From NCBI RefSeq assembly GCF_008831285.2, contig NC_045140.1:19404370-19468369 (forward strand): a DNA stretch of 64,000 nucleotides, written 5' to 3'. This document shows, piece by piece, positions 26,596 through 37,575 of this stretch (its first letter is position 1; the number at the start of each line of letters is the position of its first letter). The position numbers and the translations under genes are program-made. The notes below the pieces were generated by a model. It saw only the letters and a program-made list of their open reading frames with translations. It did not search any database and was not told the origin of the DNA. Source of the DNA: Nymphaea colorata. Taxonomy: Eukaryota > Streptophyta > Magnoliopsida > Nymphaeales > Nymphaeaceae.

Positions 26596-28191
26596 CACTG
26601 CAACGTTATCAAAATCACTTCACAAATTGAAAAACCTTAAAATTCGGTGAATCGGAATCGTCCGTAAATCGGGAGCATGAAAATTATTTTTATTTAAGAA
26701 GTCGAATAAAACTGAAAACGTAGGAAAATAAGAGGACCGAAATGTACTTTTCAAAATCATGTGCCATAATTTTCAAAATTTGTGGAAAATAATGGGACCG
26801 AAATGTACTTTTGAACCTGGCTTTGATGAAAAAGAAGAATTCTGGAGAGTTACCTTAGGTAGAAAAGAGGTGATGAATCAATCCTATGTTTGATGGGCGA
26901 TGGGCACAATGGAGAATGGAAATCACAGACAGATATGTCACTTGATTCCACAAGTCAAATGTATTTCAATTTTCAATGTACGTTCCTTATCATTTAAAGA
27001 GGAAAGTAAGAAAAGAAAACAATAAAACCCACGTCACTTCACTTGATCGACTCAAATTCAGTTGTCACTTGTTTGATCATGAGATCCATTGAAATGGATT
27101 TAGCACTGATCTCTTGTCTTTAGACAACTGCGCCAATCACCTTTTGGATATTCTGATCACAACCTTCACCACATGCAGCCCTCAGAACTTGCTTGCTTGT
27201 TCATGAACTGACATTGATCTTGTTCACATCACCTACCAGATTGCTTTAGGATCACCCAATACTACCATGGCTTTCCAAAATGCTAATGTGGGTGTTTAAT
27301 GGAAACATGATCTTCTGAACGTAATTGCTAGGGAAACAAGGTGGGTGGCCCTCAAAATTAGAGTTTTAGAGATGGATTCATGGAAATTAATTTGGAGAAA
27401 AGGATTTTGATTTATATATGAAGTGATTGGTTGATGATGGCATGCAAAAACGCCATTTTCTTGCAGGGAGCTCCAGAGAGAAGGATAAAGATCTACTGTC
27501 ATAAATTTTACTCAGCACTCGATGATTTTATTCCATGTGATTGGTTTTCTGATAAAACTTTATTAAGACACTGAAATAAAAATGGTAAGGCTTTACGTAT
27601 AAATTTATGTAATCATCAAAAGTCGAGTGTTTTTGCAATTTTCCTGACAACAAAATTGTAGGAGGCCGTTGCGACCTTTAATCTGCAATCTATTTTCTTT
27701 CCAAGGAAAAATGTTGTTAAATCTCCAAGTACAAGTTACCATGCACATTACTGTGATGAACTGAGCATCATTGCCACAAACTTTTACTTAAAAAGAACTT
27801 CCTTCCCTCAAGAACACGTTCCAGAAATAAAGAGCATGTCGCATATTTTAAAATGGTAGAAAATTAGAGAAATTCATTCCATTTTATAAACATACATCGC
27901 ATCTCCCTTCCATGAATTTTTGAGGTCCGCCCATTTCCGCGCTTCCGATTTCGTTTATAGGGTTCATTATAGTCTGATATCCTCGAAGGGTATTTTCGGC
28001 ATTTTCTCAGACGTGCTTCACTTCGCGAGGGAATGCAATCAATCCTGCAGTTGTGCGGAGTCTCTGTGTCATTTTGGAGGGACATGGGCACTCCGTTTTA
28101 GAAGCATGCAGCGTCTTCGGTTCTTGACGAGAAAATAGATACTACGTCTTAAACAAGGGAGAGGTGCCGAAAAGGGTCCAGGATAGCGTCG
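26544..28191. promoter_or_regulatory. Shared spacer between head-to-head trigger-factor-like genes
   Basis: A 1.65-kb region between two start codons pointing outward, so it must carry both promoters and 5' UTRs. Only the outer 50 bases on each side belong to the inverted arms (ACGTCTTAAA..AAG.GAG near 26565-26595 and 28143-28165). The middle is not palindromic. It holds a two-copy repeat with a 61-bp offset (GACCGAAATGTACTTTT at 26735 and 26796). Confidence 0.6.
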
Positions 28192-29212
28192 ATGGCGACG
28201 ACCATGTTGAAGTTTCAACCTACTGTGATTCCAAAGGTAGATAAGCTTCCAATTTTTATGGTTTTAGTAGTTAGATATTGAGATAAGGTTTGGAACACTT
28301 TTTTCTTTAGTTTTTCCTTCTTGTGATACCGGCTTTTAGCATCTTTGACTAATTAAGAGCTCAACCATCTAGGTATTTGGTTTTGCTCCACTTCTTCAGT
28401 GAGGCATTTTAGAGAATGAACCATGTTCTTTCCTTGCCCTGAATTTCTTCGCCTTGGCAGTTTCTTTTTTCTGGTTTTCGTCTCAGTTTGACTGAAGTAG
28501 CCAACAATTACCATGTGAATTTTTCTGAATTTCTGGAAGGATGTAATTCATCTGCCAAATTGCGTTGTTCACGCGTTGGAAGGACTTAATTATTTGCTAT
28601 TTTTCTTTTTCGTGGTCTTGTTCGTTTATTGGAATCAGGTCTATTATAATGGATGACGCCATTGACTCTAAGGTCCCTAATTCGATGTTCTCTTTAGTAA
28701 GCACCTTCGTTTTTCTCCTGCACCTTGAGGTCCGTATTGGAAGCATATAACGATGCAGTATTTTCCATGTCTGGTTGGTTCCATCCTGATTTATTTTGCT
28801 TAAAATTTGCTTTAAAATGTGTCCGAATCCAAGTTATGGTTTTTTTTTTCTCATATTATATGCATGTCGGGATGGTGCTAAATTTGCTTCTCCTTAAAAA
28901 GAAAATTCTGGTGGTACATTTGTATTTTGTTTAAGTTTGTGTAGTCAAATTCTAGTCGGTCATAAACAGGTTTCTGTTCTACAGGTTGGAGTTTTGAGGA
29001 GAATCAGTCACAATGTACATATGGTCGCCGACATTAAAAGCATCAAGTCTTTGTACTCCACTAAGATACAGTACGGTCTAGTTTTGATGCTTCTTGTTGG
29101 ACTAATGTTGGTTTGATATATCATCTACTTCCATTGTTTAGTTTTAGTGGCTTTCTATGTTCCTAGTTCTGGCTTAATCATGACATCTTTGCGCTTACAT
29201 CAGATGCATCTT
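28139..29212 (+). repeat. Right arm of an inverted duplication (5' end of trigger-factor-like copy 2)
   Basis: Partner of 25558-26595 on the opposite strand. Similarity runs through untranslated, exonic and intronic DNA alike and fades in intron 2 soon after an ACATCAGAT word near 29200. The two arms are separated by about 1.5 kb of unrelated sequence. Confidence 0.82.
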
Positions 29213-32200
29213 CTGCCTGTTCTGAGCCTTTCAGCATTTGTCCATATCACTTTGGCTGTTTCTGTAAAAATTGCATGCGTATGCTGTGCTCAAATGTTCT
29301 GAAGCTTGGTTCTTTTATTTATTTTGGAAACTTTCACATCATAGATCTATCTGCCTTCAATTTTTTTTTTGTCAAGCATGAATGACCACTATTTTTTTTT
29401 GAACTCCAATTGATCTGTTGGTATAAGTATCATATTTTGCGTAGTAAAGAATGGAACCAATTCCCATGCAGATCTCAGAGTAACATTCATGACCCCATTT
29501 AGGATAAAATGAATCAACATGACAATAGAGACAAACAGATGCAATGGCAGTGTTTACATGAAGCAGTCGTTTTTCTTTTAAGTGAGAACTCAGAAGCAAG
29601 GTGCTTCAAATGCACTTCAGCAGATACGACAATCAGGTTCAGTTGCATCTATAACTTGGATGGTTGCTTGTGATGCTTTGTGGACTATTGTTCATCTAAG
29701 GCATTTAGCACATAGTCATCTCAAAATGTCTTGTCTAATCGGATGCATTGGACTTCTCTTACATGTTCAACATTTCAACAACAATTGAAACCACCAACCT
29801 GTTTGGATGTATTCAACTTTTTGACTTGGACAAGCATTTTTACCATGCTATGCTGATTTCCTTTGGGCCATCAAACTCTTGGTACCCTTCGTCACCAAGT
29901 TCATAAACGGTGCCCTTAAATGCTCATGGGTTGGGAAACTCTTGTAGCCCATTCACCCATTCACCAAAGGAGCTTCCTTGGCCTTACTTTTGATTTTGAT
30001 TTCTCTCATCATATAAGATAGTTTCTTAATTGTTATTGACCACTCTGAGTTTGACATATCAAAATTAAATTTATAATTTGCAAATGACATGTTATTGTCT
30101 GCCTGATGATCAGTAAATGGAATTATTAGTGACGAGTCCACAAGTAGTTAAGCATATAGAAGTTAAATTTCTAAGAGGCATTACATGTCCTATTTATGAT
30201 TGTTATGTTGGTACATGGATCTGATAATGTGAGCTACTAAGAAAAGTTTCCATCACCAAAGATCTCATAGTTGTCTTAGAAAATAAGCGTATCAGGAGCA
30301 TAAATAGGCATCACTATTGATGATGAGTAAATTGGATATTTGATATGAAATATTTCCATGCTTGATAGTGAATTGCTGGCCATTTGGGCAGGACAAATCC
30401 CAAGTGCTAAAGCATGGATTACAGGCATCGCCTTGAATTGTGACTACAAACCTTGGAAGAGACATGGTCTCTTGATTAATAGAATATTTTCCAAAATAAA
30501 ACCGACCGTGTTGGCAATGTTCCACTTAGCATTTTGTCAAATTTATACTCCTTCAGGGGAATGCTTAAAGTTGATGAAATGTGAATATAATTTTTTATTT
30601 TAGATGCAGCATGTAAAGCCAAAATGTGAAGCTAACACTCTATGGGAACATATGGTGTGATGGCATGTCATTCTATGTATAACTTGGACCTAAGTGATTC
30701 CACGGTTTCACTATTGGTTTTTGGTATACAGATTATTTGGAATAGGTTGGTCCAGCTAGTTCTAGGGAGGAAAATGCACTCATATTGGCCACATTAGGAG
30801 CTGATGGGAAACTTTATGTTTTGGCAGGGAGGGTTTGTTTCGTGTTGTGGGATGGGAGAATATATGGAAATGGATCATTGGGACAAAATATCGTGTGTCT
30901 GCATAAGCTATTCATGGTCTACATCATCTTAGATATAAAGATCTTTTCCATTTCTGTTTGCTTAGCATCAAGTTTGGGGAAAGTGCATCTTTAATCTTGG
31001 CTGATGGGATTAACTCTTTTTTCTATGTGTACATATAGGCATTAGAATGCTCTCCTGTCTTTTATGAATATGTTATAACTTATTAACTTTTAGCAGTACC
31101 AAAATTTCCGACAACTCGCAATGATGTTTATGTTCATTATCATCAGAGGGACGTCTAGAAAATTTTACCAACTTATATGCTTCCTTGGCACTTGTGGTAC
31201 TTGTCAAAAAATATACGTGTATGTGCAGGCACTAAAATTACATTTGCGGATGTTTGAAACATGTTCATTCACGCCATTGCTTATGCAACAAACTCTGAAG
31301 CCCATAACAACGTTTATATTCATTGTCATTCTTTGGACTCCAGCTACAATTACCAACTTATAACCCTCTTTTAGACTTTTTCTTTATAAATCTTTTCTGT
31401 TAGAATTTATTGATATGCTTCTCTCATATTTGAAGTTTTTGCTTGAGCAGCCTTTATTGTTGCAGTGTGATCACTCATCAACTTGATGCTGCATTTCTTT
31501 ATTCACCACAGGTTATTACATTCTTCTGAGCAAAACGCTTCCAGACATGTTCAGCTTACTGCTAATGCAGTTGGTTCAGGTGAAATTAGTTCTTGATTAT
31601 GGCCCTGGGTATTCAATTTTTTTTTTCTTGCAAATAATTTTAATGATTTAAACCATCTAACTACCAATTTTTGTTTTTTGTTGTTTATTTAGGATTAGAA
31701 GGGTCAATAGCCGATGCAAAGGGAAATGATTTAATCTTGAGAGATGCCAAAGTAGTTTTGGAGTCTCGCGATGATGACAAGATACATGTAAGGCCTTCCC
31801 TGACTCTGCATGCTGTTCTATTTCTTCTACTAGCTGCATGCTGAAAGTCTGAAATATAGTTACATGTTGCATCCTTCTTCATAGTTTCCCATTCACCACT
31901 AAGCTGGTTGAAATTAAATCTTGATGGTGAAAATTTTATCTTTTTGTTGCATTTTATATCACAGTACATGGTAAACATGTTTTGATATTCAATTCGTTAA
32001 CCAGTAAGTCTGTAATGGTCCAATTTTTTGTAGTAAAAATGGTTTGTTTGTTCTGCACTTCACGTCAGAAAACTGAAGTAATTAAATGTGCTACACAGTA
32101 TCATAATCTCATTGACATAACGTCTAAATGATCCTTATATTGATCCTATCTTCATGTTGAGAGAGAAATATGGAATAAAATTGTACCATTCTAATGGTGT

Positions 32201-34274
32201 TCACCACGTAAATGCTTCCTTAACTTCAACCAAAAAATTTGCTGATTGTTCTGTTTATTCAAGGTGGCTTTATTGTCTAAGGTCAGTCATTTTTCCCTTG
32301 TTCATGTAACACTGTCCTAGTCAGCCCTTTCTTAGGATGTTGTAATATGTTTATCAATGGGATATGGGTATCATTTCTTTATTCAGATCAGGGCTTGCCC
32401 AATGCCAGGTTGGTGAGACAGATCTAATTACTGTGCTAAGAACACATTTTTCACCTGTTTGGTTTATCAGGTAAGAATTGACTTGACTGGGGAATCAACT
32501 CAGAAAGTGTATGATGATGTTTTAACGAACTTGGCTCGTACGGCACCACCCATTCCTGGATTTCGAAGGATGAAAGGAGGTTTGATTTGTTTCACCACAT
32601 TCATAATAGACTTTTGCATATTTTAAGCATAAAATAATTTATGCTTAATAATGTACTTCACAAGTAGTTACTAATCAGGAACTCTTTTGACTGTTTGCAT
32701 GTGCATCACGGGATTCATTCAGGAAAAACATCAAATGTAAGTACCAGCCGATCTTGGCAGCTTGTTAAGATAGAGTTGCAAGGTGTTCCATGCATATGAA
32801 AACATCTCTGTTCCAATCTTGTTCCTTAATTTTGATTGCTTTAATAGCAAAATTGTTATTTCACTGGGAGATTTCCTCTTAGTTTGTGCTTAAGTAAATC
32901 ATATCTTGCTTTCCTTGACCTTCCGAGTGCAACTCCTAGTTTATTGGCTGACTGAACTTGACTCAAATGGCACTGAGGGTAATAACGAACGTCTTTTCCT
33001 TTTTCCCATCTAATCTGATTTTTCGGATGCTGACTTGTTAAAACTCTAAAGTGTTTCCATTGTTTGAAACACCTATTTTAATAGTTTTTTTTATGCTTTA
33101 AATGATTTGGGCATAATTTTATTTGGGAAGCTCATGGACCAGTTTATAAGGTCTCAAGAGATGGGTGGTATCCTTCTATAGTGCCATAAATCACTCAAAT
33201 AGTCATGGTTAAAACATTCTGTATGTTTTCTTATTGAGTGCTGAGGGAAGCTGCAGAATCTTTGGATGCCATATTTAGGCACAATGCAGGTCGTACCATG
33301 TACTGTTCTGGTCTAGAACCTGTGGGTGCTCTTCATCTGCCTGCCAGGAAAGTGTCTCTGTTGCATTTTTTTAGAATAAACCCATACACCTAGCATCTCT
33401 CTCTCTCTCTCTTTAACACACACAGACTCCAGCAAACTAGGATCAGTAGTTCAGCCGATTGTTATCCTGCAAAAAGGGAAAACACAGCAGAGACACAACA
33501 CAAGAACTTCCAGAGAAGAAGAAACAAGGTCCAGCCCTGATCTGAGGATGGAAGACCTCCTAGTTGCTTACAGTTCCATAAGGTTCTGCATTCCTTTAGG
33601 CATTAGGTTTTATAGGTGATGCCTCCCCTTGGGTCAGTGACCCAGACCTGTGGCCCTATCTCCTTAGTATGGCCTTATTATTAGGTCACCCGACTATCGT
33701 TGCCACTGCCAAGTTCCTCTCAAGAATGTAATCTGTGCTAGGTCAGTGCTCTGAAACTCACAGCCCATTACTTCGAAAATTAATTTACGGTGGACATTTA
33801 TTAAGTGGCCTTTTTAAGATTTTGTAGCACCAGGTTGAATGTGGACCAGATCCCTTAATCTAATGCAGTCACAAATTCCTTTTTCTTCACAGCCACGGTT
33901 GTTTAAATCCTTGAAAGCATTGATTTGTTGAGTTTTTGCAGGTTCCGAAGAACTTTCTTCTGAGTATTCTCGGTGAAGATCGTGTTACCAAGTTCACCAT
34001 CCAAGAAATCGTCAGTGCAGCAACCGCTGATTACGTCAAGAAGGTATATTACGTGGAATGCATGTGAATTTGATTCAGTGATCCTGAATGGCATATCCTG
34101 ATTGGCACTTATTTATGCACTTAGGAGAATTTGAATGTGAAGAATAGCTTCAGTACGACACAGAGTGCAGAAGAACTTGCTGCCTCCTTCAAGCCCGGTC
34201 AGGAGTTTGGGTTTAATGCGGCGATAGAGCTTGAAAAGTCAGACACTGAAACAAACCAAGCGGCCACTTCGTAG
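28192..34274 (+). CDS. Trigger-factor-like protein, short plant form (copy 2)
   Basis: Eight exons: 28192-28236, 28985-29070, 31512-31579, 31693-31787, 32471-32579, 32723-32736 (microexon), 33942-34043 and 34125-34274, giving 222 residues. All junctions keep frame with GT-AG borders. Residues 99-135 carry the trigger-factor ribosome-binding core (VRIDLTGESTQ ... IPGFRRMKGG), then KTSNVPKNFLLSILGED and a terminal FKPGQEFGFNAAIELE strand. It lacks the PPIase and chaperone-arm domains of full trigger factor. The first 45 residues (MATTMLKFQPTVIPK...) are basic and Ser/Thr-rich, consistent with plastid or mitochondrial import. Exon number, phases and the lengths of exons 1, 2, 5, 6 and 7 equal those of copy 1 (45, 86, 109, 14 and 102 nt). 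Exon 5 protein identity with copy 1 is about 19 of 37. A role in folding organelle proteins is inferred from the family only. Confidence 0.87.
32723..32736 (+). other. 14-nt microexon, trigger-factor-like copy 2
   Basis: ATTCAG precedes and GTAAGT follows. The 14 bases complete Gly and encode Lys-Thr-Ser-Asn, joining GFRRMKGG to VPKNFLL. It matches the copy 1 microexon in size and phase. Confidence 0.9.
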
Positions 34275-37200
34275 TAGCAACAATGACTGTTTCAGTAGAA
34301 ACTCTTTCGCTCTGTGAGTGTCTATGCACGCCTGTGTATCTGGTTCTGTGGCTGGTACAGTTGAATTCCAGGCTCGAGCCAACTTATTTACAGAAGTAAT
34401 GCACTGGTTCAGAAAACGATGGAATTTTATTGAGTCGAGCACTTGGAACATGGATGTGATGCAAAAGGTATTTCAAAATACATGTACAGCTCAACTGAAT
34501 GAGCCGTGCATGTCTAATAGGAGACAGCTTATTATTGTGTTCATTTTGTACGGAATGAGTTCAGTATTGACAGATTGTGTTTTAAGAAATAATGGACGGA
34601 CTCAACAATGGCCCTTGGTCAGGACGAGTTACAAAATTAAACCATTCAGCTTTACGACAAAATGCACTGGAATTCGTTGCTGTTAAACAAGATTGATCCA
34701 CCAATCTTCACAGACCATGGAGGGTGTGCTGCCACGCGTCTATAGGAGCCCCCGTCCACCTGTTTCATGAAAGCTCCCAAAGAGCAGCAGAGGAAAGACC
34801 ACGGATTCAGACTTCTCTTTCTCTTTGTTATCACTATTGGCTCTTGCCTTCACATCCCTCTAACTCGTACAACCATGGCCGCGGGCTTCTATTATTTTGA
34901 CCAGGTACAGGCTGTCCGGGTTCTTCTGAGTCTCTTTACTGCTTGCCTCCAATTTTGCCCATTCCCTTGTCGTTCTTCTCCTTCGAATTGGTTCCATTCC
35001 TCGTCGTGGTACAGGAGTTATCAAACTGTTATCGAGGGCCTGATAGTTGAGATGGCCAGATGGTGAGTGGTGGGTCTCCTTTGTTCTTGTTTTTGGTGGT
35101 TCGCTGGTTCTGTACTGTTGGTAGCATGCAATGGAGGCGGCTTCCTCACGCTTTTGTTGCCAGAGGTGGTACTGCGCCTACATCAAGCAAGCGGCAATTG
35201 CATTATGGTAGCACCGAGACCATGCTCTGTGACGGCAGCTGTGCTTCCTCAGCTGTCACCATGACCATCCAATGGAAAAAAAAAAGTGGTAATATTGTCA
35301 GCAGGAAAAAGAGAATGGTTTTCATCTAAGAAGTGGCTCATTGTGAATTTGTTAAGAAAAATTAAGCGCTTATTTGTTGACATTTAAAAGTTGAGCGGTT
35401 ATTTATTATTTGGTCAAAACTTAGGTGGTTTTTTTGTATTTGTTTCAAGAAAAAGAAAAAAGCATGGACGAACGAGCAAGGGAAAAGGGACTCGCAAGGT
35501 TTAGCGCCCTAACCCTTTGTTTGGTTGGAGGAAAAGGGAGGGAAAAGAAAGGGAAGGAAAGAGAAAGGGAAGAGAAAAGAATGGAAAGAAAAGGAATTAA
35601 AAAGCTTGTTTGGAAAAAAAGAAAGAAAAGAAAAGACTAAATAGCACGTGGATTTAGAAAGGAGGAAAAGGAAAAGAAGGATAGTGTGAGAATAAAAAAC
35701 TTTTTTACTTCTTTTCTTTTCTTTCCAATCCGACCGATTTGGAAGGAAAAAGATTTACACTATACAATTCCTTCATTTCCTTTCATTCTCCTGTAATCAA
35801 ACACGCTTTGCTTTTTTCCTTCCTTTTCCCTCTTTTTTAATTAGCCAACCAAACAAAGGAGGGATTGTTCAATCCTTCCCTTTCCCTCCTTTCAAACGAT
35901 GCTGTACAAAGTACTGTTCAGCTTTGCTGATGAAGATTGAAGGATCATGGTAAGGGCCATTGGCGATGTTGATCCTGAACATGCTCACGATTAACTACGT
36001 GAGAGGGAGGGTGATGTCATCTCCCGTAACACCGATGAAGCCAAGAGGCGCATATCTATAGTGTCCGCATGCATGAAAAGGGTCCATGTAGAAATGATGC
36101 CCTTGCTGCTTCCATTGGCGATGATTTTATAGTGTGCGTTTGTTGAAGACGACAATGTGGTGGTTTACTTGAGAAGTCTGTTGAAGATGACAGAGGTACT
36201 GCAGGGAAGTTGAAAAATTTAAGGAAAGCTTTCTTAAATACTACATAAAAAAATCTCTAGGCATAGTAAATTAGTAACAAATAAATAACAAACGCATTTC
36301 AATCGAATTGAATTAAAATAAAATTAGTGTTTCATAAATGTTATACACAAAAAGTAGTTTGTTTCAAATACAACTAACATCAAGTCCAGAATTAGTAAAA
36401 CGATAGGTATGTAGAATCTTCTCCTCTTTGTATCACGCAGTCGATCTCAAGTAGCTCCAGCCCATTCGTCCAAGTCCCACCAAGCGCCTATAAGGAAGCA
36501 AGAGCTTGAGAAAGATCTCAATAGAATGGTCGGCAACCCATACTAGCTGGCTAAAAATACAAGGCAAGACAAAACAACGATAAAAGATATAAATAGAGAT
36601 ACCCAACAGTGCATAGAATACCAATAAATCCAAGTATCCAAATAAACTCGAGACACATAAAGACAATAAAGTAAAAGTGCTCATACAGATGCATCATGCA
36701 TGCAGTCACTATTACACCAACTTGTTGCACAAAGAGGGTAGCTGGAGTGTGCAAGGCTCAATCCGAGGGCACCAGTGGCCGTTGGAATCTTGCTGAAAAA
36801 TAATATACGCCAAAAAAGAAGAATTCTAGGGTTTCTTTCAACAAGTTTTACAACATGGTTAACGTTTTTCTTCTTCATTTTCTCTTTTGAGCTTCTTGTC
36901 AATTTTTGTACTTAATCCTCACCTCCCTTGCTTATTTTCAGTCCCTTTTCCTTCCCTATCAGAAGCAAGTGGGTCCTGCGAATCTGTTTTCCATATCCAC
37001 AGGAAGGGCAGGCTTGCATGACATTCCCGCCCATCTCTCACTCTCTCTCAAAAAACAGAGGCTGCAGTCTATAGAGATCCCTCCATATTTATTGTGTCGG
37101 GGTACACTCTCATTTCTTTTCCGCTTTTCGTACTATTCCACACTGAAAGACAAGGGAATAGGTGCAAAAAGAGATGCGGCTTTGTTTAATCCTTTCTAGG

Positions 37201-37575
37201 ATTTGTTCTATCCTTTGTCAATATATTTATGTGTCCAAGTAGCTACTTTTTCAAGGCCTGCTGTGTCCATCTCTTCATACCAGTGCGACACTGACACCCA
37301 TGCGAGTGTGCATGAAACATAGATCAGAACTACAACATACTAGCTCAATGAGGGAGAGGTAGACAAATAGGAAACTTGCTCCTTAGTTGTTTTACGAAAG
37401 GAACCAGATCAGTGAGGTCATGATCAGTGTGGCCTTGCTCCTTAACTAGACGCAAAAAGGCCACATTAACAAGGCCACACAATACAGACAACAAAATTGT
37501 GTCTTGAACAATGAGAACTCACCTGGTGCCTTTGACAAACGACAGTAAACAACCACCAGCAATTCCAGCTTGTCA
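34275..37575. other. Intergenic between convergent trigger-factor-like copy 2 and ATG12
   Basis: Contains the 3' UTRs of both genes and a MITE-like element (35514-35859). Short open frames occur near 34767 and 35060 (+) and 36433 (-). None continues across plausible splice sites into a recognisable protein. Near 37421-37480 the words GTGTGGCCTTG and CAAGGCCACAC form a small inverted repeat. Confidence 0.65.
35514..35859. mobile_element. MITE-like element, 346 bp, 15-bp perfect terminal inverted repeats
   Basis: CCTTTGTTTGGTTGG at 35514-35528 is the exact reverse complement of 35845-35859. Inside the left end the strand is almost pure purine (runs of GGAAAAGGGAGGG type), and inside the right end almost pure pyrimidine, so the whole element could fold into one hairpin. 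It has no coding capacity. A target duplication is not clear, so the family is left open. Confidence 0.62.

Noticed and set aside
34767-35329. Open frames of 65-99 residues (MKAPKEQQRKDH..., MVSGGSPLF...)
   Set aside because: No recognisable domain, no continuing exons, and location in the 3' flank of a gene.
37421-37480. Inverted repeat GTGTGGCCTTG / CAAGGCCACAC
   Set aside because: Too short and isolated to name as an element or terminator.
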